Origin: Stenotrophomonas maltophilia
GTDB taxonomy: Bacteria; Pseudomonadota; Gammaproteobacteria; Xanthomonadales; Xanthomonadaceae
Length of the DNA: 64,000 nt
Assembly: GCF_001676385.1 (NCBI RefSeq)
Contig: NZ_LYVJ01000008.1
Location: 62,001-126,000, forward strand
Reading direction: 5' to 3'
Part shown: positions 1-17,905 of the stretch, piece by piece
How positions within the stretch are numbered: the stretch's first letter is position 1
Layout of the letters: the number at the start of each line of letters is the position of its first letter
Notes under the pieces: model-generated
The model's database searches: none
Told to the model about the DNA's origin: nothing
The model's input: only the letters and a program-made list of their open reading frames with translations
Position numbers and translations under genes: made by a program

Positions 1-1783
<1,783 letters not shown>

Positions 1784-1791
1784 TCCATGCC

Positions 1792-1815
1792 GGCGCGGCG
1801 GCCCGCCGCCGCGCC
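1792..1815 (+). other. rpoB-rpoC intercistronic hairpin
   Basis: A perfect 10-bp stem made only of G and C (1792-1801 with 1806-1815) encloses a 4-nt loop between the rpoB stop and the rpoC ribosome binding site. There is no T-run, so it is not a terminator; it may be an RNA-processing or stability element. Confidence 0.6.
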
Positions 1816-1870
1816 GCTGGCAGTGACCTGAAAGCCCATCGACACAGCATTCCTCCTTCTGGAGAACACC

Positions 1871-6094
<4,224 letters not shown>

Positions 6095-6101
6095 GGTATC
6101 C

Positions 6102-6123
6102 GGTCCGGCCGCAGGGCCGGACC
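6102..6123 (+). terminator. rpoBC terminator hairpin
   Basis: A perfect 9-bp stem (6102-6110 with 6115-6123) with a GCAG loop starts 8 bases after the rpoC stop. The downstream T content is modest (ACCTTTGTT), so termination may be partial or Rho-assisted. The rest of the 333-bp gap (6124-6306) shows only weak inverted repeats and no gene. Confidence 0.7.
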
Positions 6124-6306
6124 ACCTTTGTTGCAGCACCCTGGCCATGCTCGGGTGACGTTTGAAGGGTAGGGTGGCGCAGGCCGCCCTGCCTGGCTGT
6201 AACGGCAGGCCGCTTCGCACACGGAAACGCCCGCCGAACCTGAACGGGGTACATGGAGGCCCCCCAGTAACGTCCCGGGATCAGGGACGGGCTTGACAAG
6301 GCGCGT

Positions 6307-6336
6307 TTGACTGCGTTCTTGGCAGGTTGCTACAAT
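6307..6336 (+). promoter_or_regulatory. str operon promoter (rpsL)
   Basis: TTGACT (6307-6312) and TACAAT (6331-6336) are separated by 18 bp, about 90 bp upstream of rpsL. A second TTGACA at 6293-6298 has no well-placed partner. This is the best sigma70-type promoter between rpoC and rpsL. Confidence 0.75.
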
Positions 6337-6346
6337 CGTCTGTCTC

Positions 6347-6370
6347 AGCAGGCCAGAATTCCGGCCTGCT
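6347..6370 (+). other. rpsL leader hairpin
   Basis: Inverted repeat AGCAGGCC / GGCCTGCT (6347-6354 with 6363-6370) falls just after the expected transcription start of the str operon. It is followed by TTAACATTTCC, not a full T-run. It may act as an attenuator or an mRNA-stabilising 5' hairpin. Confidence 0.5.
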
Positions 6371-6427
6371 TTAACATTTCCGCATCTCTGGTCGGATTTT
6401 CCGGCCACCAATCAGAAGAACCTACTG

Positions 6428-6802
6428 ATGGCGACGATCAACCAGCTGGTCCGCAAGCCGCGGCAAGCGACCACCTACAAGAGTGCCTCGCCGGCGCTCG
6501 ACAAGTGCCCGCAGCGCCGTGGCGTCTGCACCCGTGTCTACACCACCACTCCGAAGAAGCCGAACTCGGCTCTGCGCAAGGTTGCCAAGGTTCGCCTGAC
6601 CAACCAGGAAGAAGTGATTTCCTACATCGGCGGTGAAGGCCACAACCTGCAGGAGCACTCCGTGGTCCTGATCCGCGGCGGTCGCGTCAAGGACCTGCCG
6701 GGTGTGCGTTACCACACTGTTCGTGGCTCGCTCGACGCCGCCGGCGTTGCCAAGCGTCGCCAGGCCCGTTCCAAGTACGGCGCCAAGCGTCCGAAGGCAT
6801 AA
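6428..6802 (+). CDS. rpsL: 30S ribosomal protein S12
   Basis: S12 (124 residues, the normal length) lies in the decoding centre and controls accuracy. The sequence matches the family throughout, including '[15 protein letters not shown]' and '[18 protein letters not shown]'. The lysines that are usually mutated in streptomycin resistance (K43 and K88 in E. coli numbering) are both wild type. It is the first gene of the str operon, 12 bp ahead of rpsG, and has the promoter and leader hairpin described at 6307-6370. Confidence 0.99.
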
Positions 6803-6814
6803 GGAGAGAGCACA

Positions 6815-7288
6815 ATGTCGCGTAAGGGTAATACTCCGCAGCGTTCCGTCCTGCCCGATCCGAAGCACGGAAGCGAAACCATCGCCCGCTTCATCAACAT
6901 GGTCATGCAGAGCGGCAAGAAGTCCGTCGCCGAGAAGATCGTGTACGGCGCCATGGACGTGATCACCGAGAAGAACAGCAGCGCCAACGCCATCGAACTG
7001 GTGCAGAAGGCGCTGGACAACGTCGCTCCGGCGGTCGAGGTCAAGTCGCGTCGCGTCGGCGGTGCCACCTACCAGGTGCCGGTCGAAGTCCGTGCCTCGC
7101 GCAAGATGGCCCTGGCCATGCGCTGGCTGATCGACTCCGCGCGCAAGCGTGGCGAGAACACCATGCCGAAGAAGCTGGCGGCTGAACTGATCGATGCCTC
7201 GGAAAACCGTGGCGGCGCCATCAAGAAGCGCGAAGAAACCCACCGCATGGCCGAAGCCAACAAGGCATTCGCCCACTACCGCTGGTGA
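6815..7288 (+). CDS. rpsG: 30S ribosomal protein S7
   Basis: S7 (157 residues) nucleates assembly of the 30S head by binding the 3' domain of 16S rRNA. Family blocks '[10 protein letters not shown]', '[16 protein letters not shown]' and the C-terminal '[18 protein letters not shown]' are complete. An AAGGAGAG ribosome binding site lies in the 12-bp spacer after rpsL. In E. coli S7 represses translation by binding the rpsL-rpsG spacer; here that spacer is too short for such a structure, while the spacer after rpsG is long and structured. Confidence 0.99.
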   Translation: MSRKGNTPQRSVLPDPKHGSETIARFINMVMQSGKKSVAEKIVYGAMDVITEKNSSANAIELVQKALDNVAPAVEVKSRRVGGATYQVPVEVRASRKMALAMRWLIDSARKRGENTMPKKLAAELIDASENRGGAIKKREETHRMAEANKAFAHYRW

Positions 7289-7314
7289 GTTTGACGGCCT
7301 TGTAAAACAGGCAG

Positions 7315-7390
7315 GGCAGCACCACTTCGGTGCGTGCTGCCTCGCGGTCCCAGAAGGACTGCGCCAACCCGAAGGCCGCCGAAAGGCGGC
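7315..7390 (+). other. structured rpsG-fusA leader (two tetraloop hairpins)
   Basis: The 141-bp spacer between rpsG and fusA contains a long hairpin at 7315-7341 (GGCAGCAC paired with GTGCTGCC, with an inner CAC-TTCG-GTG) and a second at 7375-7390 (GCCGCC-GAAA-GGCGGC). Both end in stable tetraloops. Neither is followed by a T-run. They may be a regulatory site or an RNA-processing site ahead of fusA; no function is shown by the sequence. Confidence 0.5.
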
Positions 7391-7429
7391 GTTCGGCCAT
7401 CCGAAATCCAAGAAATCTGAGAGGCTCCC

Positions 7430-9571
<2,142 letters not shown>

Positions 9572-9623
9572 GCCTCGCTCAGCCTCTCTTGAAACCACTT
9601 ACGAACAATCAAGGTAAAGAAAA

Positions 9624-10814
<1,191 letters not shown>

Positions 10815-10828
10815 TCTGGTAGTATCTG

Positions 10829-10862
10829 CGCCCCGATGTTGCCTGGGTAGGGCATCGGGGCG
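10829..10862 (+). terminator. tuf / str operon terminator hairpin
   Basis: A perfect 10-bp stem (CGCCCCGATG at 10829-10838 with CATCGGGGCG at 10853-10862) lies 14 bases after the tuf stop. The following bases (TATCAAAT) are not a classical T-run. An extended -10-like TGGTAGTAT (10817-10825) just upstream may be coincidental. Confidence 0.65.
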
Positions 10863-10952
10863 TATCAAATGGGAAAGCAGGCACAGGACGTGCCTTGTGT
10901 TCCCCGGACCAGGAAGGGTCAATGCCATTCAGGCGGCGTCAACAGGTGACTG

Positions 10953-10981
10953 TTGACAGCTGCCTTGTGTGCCATTATGCT
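10953..10981 (+). promoter_or_regulatory. S10 operon promoter
   Basis: A consensus TTGACA (10953-10958) and TATGCT (10976-10981) are separated by 17 bp, about 165 bp before rpsJ. It is well placed to drive the S10 operon and leaves a leader of roughly 160 nt. Confidence 0.75.
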
Positions 10982-10991
10982 TCTTCGTCTG

Positions 10992-11068
10992 GGCAGGCCG
11001 GGAAACTGGTCTGCCTACGTTTTTGAGGTCTACGGATTGACCTTGGCGGCCTGCGGGAGTGCGGGCCG
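10992..11068 (+). promoter_or_regulatory. S10 operon leader hairpins
   Basis: The predicted mRNA begins almost directly with a 10-bp stem closed by a GAAA tetraloop (10992-11001 with 11006-11015, two G-U pairs), followed by five Ts at 11020-11024, so it resembles an attenuator. A second 8-bp hairpin (11047-11054 with 11061-11068) follows. In E. coli the S10 leader is the target of L4 autoregulation; these hairpins could play that role here, but this is inference. Confidence 0.5.
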
Positions 11069-11146
11069 TCCGTATTCAGGAATTTCATGGGGCAAAGCAA
11101 CCCAGAGGCTTTGTCTGTCGCTCTTTTAACGAAGGAACCTACCGCC

Positions 11147-11458
11147 ATGGCGGACCAAAAGATCCGGATCCGGCTGAAAGCGTTCGATCATCGTCTGATC
11201 GACCGTTCGGCCAGCGAGATCGTTGAAACGGCAAAGCGGACCGGCGCGCAAGTGCGTGGCCCAATCCCGCTGCCGACCAAGATCGAGCGCTACACCGTTC
11301 TCGTCTCCCCGCACGTCGACAAGGACGCGCGTGACCAGTACGAGACCCGCACGCACAAGCGCGTGCTCGATATCGTTGACCCGAATGACAAGACCGTGGA
11401 CGCGCTGATGAAGCTCGAACTGGCTGCCGGCGTCGACGTTCAGATCAAGCTGACCTGA
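11147..11458 (+). CDS. rpsJ: 30S ribosomal protein S10 / NusE
   Basis: S10 (103 residues) is a 30S head protein and, as NusE, a partner of NusB in antitermination. I chose the ATG at 11147 ('[15 protein letters not shown]') because it gives the normal family length and has an AAGGA site upstream; the frame is open 20 codons further (to 11087) but that extension is not conserved. Family blocks '[15 protein letters not shown]' and '[12 protein letters not shown]' are intact. It is the first gene of the S10 operon, 11 bp before rplC. Confidence 0.98.
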   Translation: MADQKIRIRLKAFDHRLIDRSASEIVETAKRTGAQVRGPIPLPTKIERYTVLVSPHVDKDARDQYETRTHKRVLDIVDPNDKTVDALMKLELAAGVDVQIKLT

Positions 11459-11469
11459 GGACTACGACC

Positions 11470-12120
11470 ATGACGAAGAAGTATTCGTTGGGCTTCGTGG
11501 GCCGCAAGGCCGGCATGAGCCGCGTGTTCACCGAAGATGGTCGTTCCATCCCGGTGACCCTGATCGAAGCCACCCCGAACCGCATCGCGCAGATCAAGAC
11601 CGTCGAGACCGACGGCTACAGCGCCGTGCAGGTGACCGTCGGCGCGCGTCGCGCTGCCCTGGTCAACAAGCCGGAAGCCGGCCACTTCGCCAAGGCGAAG
11701 GTGGAAGCGGGTCGTGGCCTGTGGGAATTCCGCGTTGAGGACGCGCAGCTCGGCGATTTCGCCGTCGGCGGCGAAATCAAGGCGGACATCTTCGAAGTCG
11801 GCCAGATCGTCGACGTCCAGGGTGTCACCAAGGGTAAGGGCTTCCAGGGCACCATCAAGCGCCACAACTTCCGTATGGGCGATGCAACCCACGGTAACTC
11901 GCTGTCGCATCGCGCGCCGGGTTCGCTGGGCCAGCGCCAGACCCCGGGTCGCGTTTTCCCGGGCAAGAAGATGTCGGGCCACATGGGCGCGGTGCAGCAG
12001 AGCACCCAGAACCTGGAAGTGGTCAAGGTCGACGTCGAGCGCGGTCTGATCGCGGTTCGCGGCGCCGTTCCGGGCGCGGCGGGTGGCGATGTGATCGTCC
12101 GTCCGGCGAGCAAGGCATAA
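11470..12120 (+). CDS. rplC: 50S ribosomal protein L3
   Basis: L3 (216 residues) is one of the two assembly-initiating proteins of the 50S subunit and reaches into the peptidyl transferase centre. The conserved loop '[20 protein letters not shown]', including the glutamine that is methylated by PrmB in E. coli, is present. It lies second in the S10 operon and ends 12 bp before the rplD start, with an AAGGAGAG site shared across the junction. Confidence 0.98.
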   Translation: MTKKYSLGFVGRKAGMSRVFTEDGRSIPVTLIEATPNRIAQIKTVETDGYSAVQVTVGARRAALVNKPEAGHFAKAKVEAGRGLWEFRVEDAQLGDFAVGGEIKADIFEVGQIVDVQGVTKGKGFQGTIKRHNFRMGDATHGNSLSHRAPGSLGQRQTPGRVFPGKKMSGHMGAVQQSTQNLEVVKVDVERGLIAVRGAVPGAAGGDVIVRPASKA

Positions 12121-12132
12121 GGAGAGATGACG

Positions 12133-12738
12133 ATGGAACTCGTTATCACGGGTAGCAACAACAAGGTCTCGGTCTCCGACGCCGTGTTCGGTCGCGATTT
12201 CAGCGAAGATCTGGTCCACCAGGTCGTCGTTGCTTACCGCAACGCCGGTCGCGCCGGCACCAAGGCGCAGAAGACTCGCTCCGAAGTGGCTGGTACCACC
12301 AAGAAGTCGAAGAAGCAGAAGGGCGGCGGCGCGCGTCATGGCGCACTGACGGCTCCGATCTTCGTCGGCGGCGGTGTCACCTTCGCGGCCAAGCCGCGCA
12401 GCTTCGAGCAGAAGGTCAATCGTAAGCAGTACCGTGCCGCCATGTGCGCGATCCTGTCCGAGCTGAACCGCCAGGGTCGCCTGACCATCGTGGAGGCCTT
12501 CGACGTCGAAGCCACCAGCACGAAGGGTCTGGTTGCCAAGCTGGCCGGCCTGGAAGTGGGCAAGCGCCCGCTGATCGTCACCGAAGAGGCCTCCGAGCAC
12601 CTGTACCTGTCCGCCCGCAATCTGCCGTACGTGCAGGTGCGTGACGTCCAGGGCCTGGACCCGGTGTCGCTGGTCGGTGCCGACACGGTCGTCATCACCG
12701 CTGACGCGGTCAAGAAGGTCGAGGAGTGGCTGGCATGA
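12133..12738 (+). CDS. rplD: 50S ribosomal protein L4
   Basis: L4 (201 residues) binds 23S rRNA, lines the exit tunnel and in E. coli represses its own operon. The tunnel loop '[19 protein letters not shown]' and '[15 protein letters not shown]' are clear. The sequence ATGACGATG offers two starts; I chose the second (12133, 'MELVITG') because the first ATG abuts the AAGGAGAG site with no spacing. The stop overlaps the rplW start (ATGA), so the two are translationally coupled. Confidence 0.97.
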   Translation: MELVITGSNNKVSVSDAVFGRDFSEDLVHQVVVAYRNAGRAGTKAQKTRSEVAGTTKKSKKQKGGGARHGALTAPIFVGGGVTFAAKPRSFEQKVNRKQYRAAMCAILSELNRQGRLTIVEAFDVEATSTKGLVAKLAGLEVGKRPLIVTEEASEHLYLSARNLPYVQVRDVQGLDPVSLVGADTVVITADAVKKVEEWLA

Positions 12739-13034
12739 ACAGCAACGAAAAAATCTTCAGCGTGCTGCGTGCCCCGCGTGTCTCGGAAAAGACCGCGCGC
12801 CTGCAGGAACTCTCCAACCAGTATGTCTTCGAAGTTTCGAACGAAGCCACCAAGGCCGATGTAAAGGCCGCGGTCGAGCAGCTGTTCGACGTCAAGGTCG
12901 AAGCCGTCAACGTGGTCAACGTCAAGGGCAAGAACAAGTCCTTCCGTAACCGTGCTGGCCGCCGCGGCGATTGGCGCAAGGCGTACGTTCGCCTGGCCGA
13001 TGGCCAGTCGATCGATGTAACGGCCAAGGCCTGA
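12735..13034 (+). CDS. rplW: 50S ribosomal protein L23
   Basis: L23 (99 residues) sits at the tunnel exit and docks trigger factor and SRP. The chosen ATG at 12735 overlaps the rplD stop and gives the standard '[19 protein letters not shown]' start; the frame extends 9 bases further to a GTG with no homology support. The motifs '[20 protein letters not shown]' and '[16 protein letters not shown]' match the family. Confidence 0.97.
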   Translation: MNSNEKIFSVLRAPRVSEKTARLQELSNQYVFEVSNEATKADVKAAVEQLFDVKVEAVNVVNVKGKNKSFRNRAGRRGDWRKAYVRLADGQSIDVTAKA

Positions 13035-13044
13035 GGTACATCCC

Positions 13045-13872
13045 ATGCCATTGATGAAATTCAAGCCCACTTCTCCCGGCCGCCGTTCGGCCGTGCGCGT
13101 GGTCACGCCCGACCTGCACAAGGGTGCTCCGCACGCTGCCCTGGTCGAGTCGCAGAGCCGCTCGGGTGGTCGTAACCACCACGGCCGCATCACCACCCGT
13201 CACGTGGGTGGTGGCCACAAGCAGCACTACCGCATCATCGACTTCAAGCGCAACAAGCTGGGCATCCCGGCGCGCGTGGAACGCATCGAATACGATCCGA
13301 ACCGCACCGCCCACATCGCCCTGCTGTGCTACGTCGACGGTGAGCGCCGCTACATCATCGCCCCGAAGGGCCTGAAGGCCGGTGATCAGGTGATCGCTGG
13401 TTCGGACGCCCCGATCAAGGCCGGCAACACCCTGCCGCTGCGCAACATCCCGGTCGGTACCACCATCCACTGCATCGAGCTGAAGCCGGGCAAGGGCGCC
13501 CAGATCGCTCGCGCCGCCGGTGCGGCCGTGCAGCTGGTGGCTCGTGAAGGCATCTACGCCACCCTGCGCCTGCGCTCGGGTGAAATGCGCAAGGTTCCGG
13601 TCGAGTGCTGCGCCACCATCGGCGAAGTCGGCAACGACGAGCACAGCCTGGAAAAGCTGGGCAAGGCCGGTGCCAAGCGCTGGCGCGGCGTCCGCCCGAC
13701 CGTTCGTGGTGCTGCCATGAACCCGGTTGACCACCCGCACGGTGGTGGTGAGGCGAAGGCCGGCCAGGGTAATCCGCATCCGGTCACCCCGTGGGGTGTC
13801 CCGACCAAGGGTTACAAGACGCGCCATAACAAGCGCACTCAGCAGTTCATCGTCCGCGATCGTAGGGGCTAA
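13045..13872 (+). CDS. rplB: 50S ribosomal protein L2
   Basis: L2 (275 residues) is needed for subunit association and peptidyl transferase activity. The C-terminal motif '[17 protein letters not shown]' with the critical histidine is intact, and the N-terminal '[19 protein letters not shown]' is typical. It is fifth in the S10 operon, 10 bp after rplW and 6 bp before rpsS. Confidence 0.99.
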   Translation: MPLMKFKPTSPGRRSAVRVVTPDLHKGAPHAALVESQSRSGGRNHHGRITTRHVGGGHKQHYRIIDFKRNKLGIPARVERIEYDPNRTAHIALLCYVDGERRYIIAPKGLKAGDQVIAGSDAPIKAGNTLPLRNIPVGTTIHCIELKPGKGAQIARAAGAAVQLVAREGIYATLRLRSGEMRKVPVECCATIGEVGNDEHSLEKLGKAGAKRWRGVRPTVRGAAMNPVDHPHGGGEAKAGQGNPHPVTPWGVPTKGYKTRHNKRTQQFIVRDRRG

Positions 13873-13878
13873 TCGACC

Positions 13879-14148
13879 ATGGCACGTTCACTCAAGAAGG
13901 GCCCGTTCGTCGATCACCACCTCGTCAAGAAGGTGGAGGCCGCTGCGGGCAGCAAGAAGCCGATCAAGACCTGGTCGCGCCGTTCGATGATCCTGCCTGA
14001 CATGGTAGGCATCACCATTGCCGTGCATAACGGCAAGAACCACATCCCGGTTCTCGTCAACGAGAACATGGTCGGCCACAAGCTCGGCGAATTTGCCATC
14101 ACCCGGACCTTCAAGGGTCACGGTGGTGACAAGAAGTCGGGCAAGTAA
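13879..14148 (+). CDS. rpsS: 30S ribosomal protein S19
   Basis: S19 (89 residues) forms part of the 30S head with S13 near the A-site tRNA. '[15 protein letters not shown]' and '[20 protein letters not shown]' are family hallmarks. It ends with a lysine-rich tail. It lies in the S10 operon and its stop is followed by AAGGAGAG, the ribosome binding site of rplV. Confidence 0.98.
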   Translation: MARSLKKGPFVDHHLVKKVEAAAGSKKPIKTWSRRSMILPDMVGITIAVHNGKNHIPVLVNENMVGHKLGEFAITRTFKGHGGDKKSGK

Positions 14149-14160
14149 GGAGAGATGACA

Positions 14161-14496
14161 ATGGAAGCGAAAGCCATCCTGCGCACTGCGCGCATCTCCC
14201 CGCAGAAGGCTCGCCTGGTTGCTGACCAGGTGCGCGGTCTGCCGGCCGAACGTGCGGTCAACCTGCTGAAGTTCTCGGACAAGAAGGCTGCCCACCTGAT
14301 CAAGAAGGTGGTGGAGTCGGCAATTGCCAACGCCGAGAACAACCAGGGCGCCGACGTCGACGAGCTGAAGGTTCAGACCATCATGGTTGATGAGGGTCCG
14401 ACCCTGAAGCGTTTCATGGCGCGGGCGAAAGGCCGCGGTACCCGCATCCTCAAGCGCACCAGCCACATCACTGTGGTTGTGGGCGCCGGCAAGTAA
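14161..14496 (+). CDS. rplV: 50S ribosomal protein L22
   Basis: L22 (111 residues) lines the narrow part of the exit tunnel with its long beta-hairpin ('[20 protein letters not shown]'). As in rplD, the sequence ATGACAATG offers two starts; I chose the second (14161, '[17 protein letters not shown]') because the first touches the AAGGAGAG site. The hairpin region in which macrolide-resistance changes occur in other bacteria looks ordinary. Confidence 0.97.
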   Translation: MEAKAILRTARISPQKARLVADQVRGLPAERAVNLLKFSDKKAAHLIKKVVESAIANAENNQGADVDELKVQTIMVDEGPTLKRFMARAKGRGTRILKRTSHITVVVGAGK

Positions 14497-14514
14497 GCGG
14501 ATAAGGAAAAGACC

Positions 14515-15249
14515 ATGGGTCATAAAGTTCATCCGATTGGTATCCGTCTCGGTATTTCCAAGGACTGGAACTCCAAGTGGTACGCCAACAAGGCCGAGTT
14601 CGCTGGTTACCTGGCAGCCGACCTGAAAGTGCGCGAAATGCTGCGCAAGAAGCTGGCGCAGGCCGGCATCAGCAAGATCCTGATCGAGCGTCCGGCCAAG
14701 ACCGCCCGCGTGACGATCCACACCGCCCGTCCGGGCGTGGTGATCGGCAAGCGCGGTGAGGACATCGAGAAGCTGCGCAAGGAAGTGAGCGACATGATGG
14801 GCGTCCCGGCGCACATCAACGTCACCGAAGTGCGCAAGCCGGAGCTGGACGCACAGCTGGTTGCCGAGTCGATCGCCCAGCAGCTGGAGCGTCGCATCAT
14901 GTTCCGCCGCGCCATGAAGCGTGCGGTCGGCAATGCGATGCGCCTGGGTGCCCTGGGCATCAAGGTCAACGTCGGCGGCCGCCTCAACGGTGCGGAAATC
15001 GCCCGTTCGGAGTGGTACCGCGAAGGCCGCGTGCCGCTGCACACCCTGCGTGCCGACATCGACTATGGCTTCGCTGAAGCCAAGACGACCTACGGCATCA
15101 TCGGCATCAAGGTCTGGATCTACAAGGGCGAAGTCTTCGATTTCTCCCAGGTTGGCCAGGAAAAGCAGGACGACGCCCCGTCGCGCAACGATCGTCACGA
15201 TCGCGGCGACCGTGGTGACCGTCAGCGCCCGGCCCGTGAAGCGAGGTAA
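14515..15249 (+). CDS. rpsC: 30S ribosomal protein S3
   Basis: S3 (244 residues) forms the mRNA entry channel together with S4 and S5. The N-terminal type II KH domain has the GxxG loop ('[17 protein letters not shown]'), and the C-terminal domain has '[19 protein letters not shown]'. After the conserved fold comes an unusually charged, repetitive tail of alternating Arg/Asp ('[19 protein letters not shown]') that is longer than in E. coli. It lies 18 bp after rplV. Confidence 0.98.
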   Translation: MGHKVHPIGIRLGISKDWNSKWYANKAEFAGYLAADLKVREMLRKKLAQAGISKILIERPAKTARVTIHTARPGVVIGKRGEDIEKLRKEVSDMMGVPAHINVTEVRKPELDAQLVAESIAQQLERRIMFRRAMKRAVGNAMRLGALGIKVNVGGRLNGAEIARSEWYREGRVPLHTLRADIDYGFAEAKTTYGIIGIKVWIYKGEVFDFSQVGQEKQDDAPSRNDRHDRGDRGDRQRPAREAR

Positions 15250-15254
15250 CGACA

Positions 15255-15668
15255 ATGTTGCAACCCAAGCGAACCAAGTACCGCAAGGTACACAAGGGCC
15301 GTAACGAAGGCCTGAGCTGGAGCGCAAACGCTGTCAGCTTCGGCGAATACGGCCTGAAGGCAACCGCACACGGTCAGCTGACCGCGCGCCAGATCGAAGC
15401 GGCCCGCCGCTCGATCAGCCGCTATGTCAAGCGCGGTGGCAAGATGTGGATCCGCGTGTTCCCCGACAAGCCCATCACCAAGAAGCCCATCGAAGTCCGA
15501 ATGGGTTCCGGTAAGGGTAACGTGGAATACTGGGTGGCCCAGATCCAGCCCGGCCGCATGATCTATGAAATCGAGGGTGTTTCCGAGGAAGTGGCTCGCG
15601 AGGCGTTCCGCCTGGCCGCCGCCAAGCTCTCGGTCACCACCACTTTCGTGACCCGTACGGTGCGCTGA
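15255..15668 (+). CDS. rplP: 50S ribosomal protein L16
   Basis: L16 (137 residues) binds near the A-site tRNA and helps 50S maturation. '[17 protein letters not shown]' and '[20 protein letters not shown]' identify it. Its stop codon overlaps the rpmC start in the sequence TGATG, so rpmC translation is coupled to it. Confidence 0.98.
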   Translation: MLQPKRTKYRKVHKGRNEGLSWSANAVSFGEYGLKATAHGQLTARQIEAARRSISRYVKRGGKMWIRVFPDKPITKKPIEVRMGSGKGNVEYWVAQIQPGRMIYEIEGVSEEVAREAFRLAAAKLSVTTTFVTRTVR

Positions 15669-15853
15669 TGGATATCAAAACTCTCCGTGAAAAGTCGGCT
15701 GACGAACTGAAGGCCCACCTGATCGACCTGCGTAAGGAACAGTTCTCTGTCCGTATGCAGCAGGTCACCGGCCAGCTGCCGAAGACCCACGACATCCGCC
15801 GGGTCCGTCGCGAGATTGCTCGCGTCAAGACCCTGCTCGGCAGCACGAAGTAA
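15668..15853 (+). CDS. rpmC: 50S ribosomal protein L29
   Basis: L29 (61 residues) is a small alpha-helical protein at the tunnel exit next to L23. '[18 protein letters not shown]' and '[15 protein letters not shown]' fit the family, and the length is normal. It overlaps rplP by one base and ends 11 bp before rpsQ. Confidence 0.97.
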   Translation: MDIKTLREKSADELKAHLIDLRKEQFSVRMQQVTGQLPKTHDIRRVRREIARVKTLLGSTK

Positions 15854-15864
15854 GGATGGCCGCT

Positions 15865-16134
15865 ATGAGCGACAATACTGAAAACAAGACGCTGCGCACG
15901 GTCGAAGGCCGTGTCGTCAGCAACAAGATGGACAAGACGGTTACCGTCCTGGTTGAGCGTCAGGTCAAGCACGCGCTGTACGGCAAGTACATCAAGCGCT
16001 CGACCAAGCTGCACGCCCACGATGCCGACAACGCCTGCAAGGAAGGCGATGTCGTCCGCGTGACCGAGATTGCTCCGATGTCCAAGACCAAGAACTGGCG
16101 CGTGGTGGAAGTCATCACGCGTGCGGCTGAATAA
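15865..16134 (+). CDS. rpsQ: 30S ribosomal protein S17
   Basis: S17 (89 residues) is an OB-fold protein that binds 16S rRNA early in assembly. '[20 protein letters not shown]' is diagnostic. I chose the ATG at 15865 ('MSDNTENK') over the one at 15856 because the latter overlaps the AAGGA ribosome binding site. It is the last gene of the S10 block, with rplN only 12 bp away and no terminator between, so S10 and spc genes are probably read together. Confidence 0.96.
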   Translation: MSDNTENKTLRTVEGRVVSNKMDKTVTVLVERQVKHALYGKYIKRSTKLHAHDADNACKEGDVVRVTEIAPMSKTKNWRVVEVITRAAE

Positions 16135-16146
16135 GGAGTCTGAATC

Positions 16147-16515
16147 ATGATCCAGATGCAGAGCTACCTTGACGTCGCGGACAATTCGGGTGCCAAGCAG
16201 GTGATGTGCTTCAAGGTGCTGGGTGGTTCCAAGCGCCGTTACGCCGGCATCGGCGACATCATCAAGGTCACCGTGAAGGATGCGATTCCGCGCGGCAAGG
16301 TCAAGAAGGGTGAAGTGTATGACGCCGTCGTGGTGCGTACCCGCAAGGGTGTGCGTCGCGCCGACGGCTCGCTGATCCGCTTCGACGGCAACGCTGCCGT
16401 CCTGCTGAACAACAAGCAGGAGCCGATCGGTACCCGTATCTTCGGGCCGGTGACCCGTGAACTTCGTTCGGAGAAGTTCATGAAGATCGTCTCGCTCGCT
16501 CCCGAAGTGCTGTGA
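16147..16515 (+). CDS. rplN: 50S ribosomal protein L14
   Basis: L14 (122 residues) sits at the subunit interface and is the target of the silencing factor RsfS. '[17 protein letters not shown]' and '[20 protein letters not shown]' are hallmark segments. It is conventionally the first spc gene; no separate promoter is evident in the 12-bp gap before it. Confidence 0.98.
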   Translation: MIQMQSYLDVADNSGAKQVMCFKVLGGSKRRYAGIGDIIKVTVKDAIPRGKVKKGEVYDAVVVRTRKGVRRADGSLIRFDGNAAVLLNNKQEPIGTRIFGPVTRELRSEKFMKIVSLAPEVL

Positions 16516-16531
16516 GCGACAGGAGATAATC

Positions 16532-16849
16532 ATGGCTAACCGTATCAAGAAGGGCGACCAGGTCGTCGTCAATACCGGCAAGGACAAGGGCAAGCAGGGC
16601 GAAGTCGTCCGCGTCGACGGTGACCGCGTGGTCGTCGCCAACGTGAACATCGTCAAGCGCCACACCAAGCCGAACCCGCAGGCAGGCGTTGCCGGCGGCG
16701 TGGTCGAGCGTGAAGCTTCGATCCATATCTCCAACGTGAACGTGCTGAACCCGGCTTCGGGCAAGGGCGAACGCGTTGGCTTCAAGGTGCTGGAGGATGG
16801 ACGCAAACTGCGTGTGTTCCGCTCCAGCGGTGAGGCGCTCGACGCCTGA
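16532..16849 (+). CDS. rplX: 50S ribosomal protein L24
   Basis: L24 (105 residues) is one of the two 50S assembly initiators. The N-terminal KOW motif is present ('[20 protein letters not shown]'), followed by '[15 protein letters not shown]'. An AGGAGA site precedes the ATG. It ends 11 bp before the chosen rplE start. Confidence 0.98.
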   Translation: MANRIKKGDQVVVNTGKDKGKQGEVVRVDGDRVVVANVNIVKRHTKPNPQAGVAGGVVEREASIHISNVNVLNPASGKGERVGFKVLEDGRKLRVFRSSGEALDA

Positions 16850-16860
16850 GGAATGTGAAG

Positions 16861-17403
16861 ATGACTTCCCGTCTCGAAAAGTTCTACAAGGACGAAGTGG
16901 TGCCGGCGCTGATGAAGCAGTTCGGCTACACCAATCCGATGGAAGTGCCGAAGCTCGTCAAGGTCACCCTGAACATGGGTGTCGGCGAAGCGGCCACCAA
17001 CAAGAAGATCCTGGAAAACGCCGTCGCGGACATGACCAAGATTTCCGGCCAGAAGCCGGTTGTCACCAAGTCGCGTATCTCGGTTGCGTCGTTCAAGATC
17101 CGTGATGGTTGGCCGATTGGCTGCAAGACCACGCTGCGTCGCCACAAGATGTACGAGTTCCTGGATCGCCTGATCAACATCTCGCTGCCGCGCGTGCGCG
17201 ACTTCCGTGGTGTTTCCGGTCGTTCCTTCGACGGTCGCGGCAACTTCAACATGGGTGTGAAGGAACAGATCATCTTCCCGGAAATCGACTTCGACGCCGT
17301 CGACGCGATCCGTGGCATGGATATCGCCATCACCACCACTGCGAAGACCGACGCGGAAGCGAAGGCGCTGCTGGCAGCGTTCAAGTTCCCGTTCCGTAAC
17401 TGA
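16861..17403 (+). CDS. rplE: 50S ribosomal protein L5
   Basis: L5 (180 residues) binds 5S rRNA and contacts P-site tRNA. '[18 protein letters not shown]' and '[20 protein letters not shown]' are family signatures. The frame opens at a GTG at 16855, but I chose the ATG at 16861 because it is spaced 7 bases from the GAGGAA site and matches the usual start '[15 protein letters not shown]'. Confidence 0.97.
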   Translation: MTSRLEKFYKDEVVPALMKQFGYTNPMEVPKLVKVTLNMGVGEAATNKKILENAVADMTKISGQKPVVTKSRISVASFKIRDGWPIGCKTTLRRHKMYEFLDRLINISLPRVRDFRGVSGRSFDGRGNFNMGVKEQIIFPEIDFDAVDAIRGMDIAITTTAKTDAEAKALLAAFKFPFRN

Positions 17404-17421
17404 TCCGTCGAGGAAACCGAA

Positions 17422-17727
17422 ATGGCAAAGACCTCCATGGTCAACCGCGACATCAAGCGGGAAAAGCTGGCCAAGAAGTACGCGGACAAGCGTGCGGCTC
17501 TGAAGAAGATCGTGTCCTCGGTGGACGCGAGCTACGAAGAGAAGATCGAAGCCGCGGCCAAGCTGTCCAAGCTGCCGCGCGATTCGTCGCCCTCCCGCCA
17601 GCGCAACCGTTGCGAGCTGTCCGGCCGTCCGCGTGGCGTCTACGGCAAGTTCGGCCTCGGCCGCAACAAGCTGCGTGAAGCCACCATGCGTGGCGACGTC
17701 CCGGGCCTGCGCAAGGCCAGCTGGTAA
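17422..17727 (+). CDS. rpsN: 30S ribosomal protein S14
   Basis: S14 (101 residues) is the long, zinc-free form: the CxxC pairs of the short form are missing and the single block '[20 protein letters not shown]' is present. It ends with '[12 protein letters not shown]', as usual. Unlike in E. coli, where rpsH follows closely, this gene is followed by 257 bp containing a complete terminator, a possible promoter element and a SMAG repeat. Confidence 0.98.
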   Translation: MAKTSMVNRDIKREKLAKKYADKRAALKKIVSSVDASYEEKIEAAAKLSKLPRDSSPSRQRNRCELSGRPRGVYGKFGLGRNKLREATMRGDVPGLRKASW

Positions 17728-17814
17728 TCCCAGCCGGCCCTGCGATCGGGTGCCCTTCGGGGCTCCTGAACAGGGGAGGGGAGGCATTCAGCTTTCCCTC
17801 TGCGAAAAAACCCG

Positions 17815-17842
17815 AAGAGCCCGACGCAAGTCGGGCTCTTTT
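17815..17842 (+). terminator. intrinsic terminator inside the spc operon
   Basis: A perfect 10-bp stem (AAGAGCCCGA at 17815-17824 with TCGGGCTCTT at 17831-17840) and a 6-nt loop are followed by further Ts, and six As precede it (17805-17810). It is a textbook bidirectional terminator placed between rpsN and rpsH. Confidence 0.85.
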
Positions 17843-17846
17843 GGCG

Positions 17847-17852
17847 TATACT
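17847..17852 (+). promoter_or_regulatory. possible -10 box for rpsH onward
   Basis: TATACT lies 4 bases after the terminator's T-run and is followed by a GC-rich stretch (CCCGCGTC) like the discriminator of growth-controlled promoters. No good -35 is seen at 16-18 bp, so this is tentative. It would restart transcription of rpsH to secY. Confidence 0.4.
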
Positions 17853-17881
17853 CCCGCGTCTTGCCCTGTGCAGACGGGGTT

Positions 17882-17905
17882 GTAGGGGCAGGCCGCTGGC
17901 CTGCC
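17882..17905 (+). repeat. SMAG-type GTAG palindrome
   Basis: The element starts with GTAG and carries a perfect 7-bp stem (GCAGGCC / GGCCTGC, loop GCT). It lies in the presumed 5' untranslated region of rpsH, 80 bp before the start codon. Confidence 0.7.

Noticed and set aside
6293..6298. TTGACA as the -35 of the rpsL promoter
   Set aside because: It lies 32 bp from the TACAAT box; the TTGACT at 6307 has the right spacing.
12127..12132. Upstream ATG of rplD (and the same case at 14155 for rplV and 15856 for rpsQ)
   Set aside because: These ATGs touch or overlap the AAGGA ribosome binding site; the next in-frame ATG has proper spacing and the conserved N-terminus.
14515..15249. Fusion of an extra domain to S3
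   Set aside because: The additional C-terminal part is a short Arg/Asp-rich low-complexity tail, not a domain.
15634..17787. 717-codon minus-strand frame opposite rpmC to rpsN
   Set aside because: Shadow of ribosomal genes; no start site or family features.
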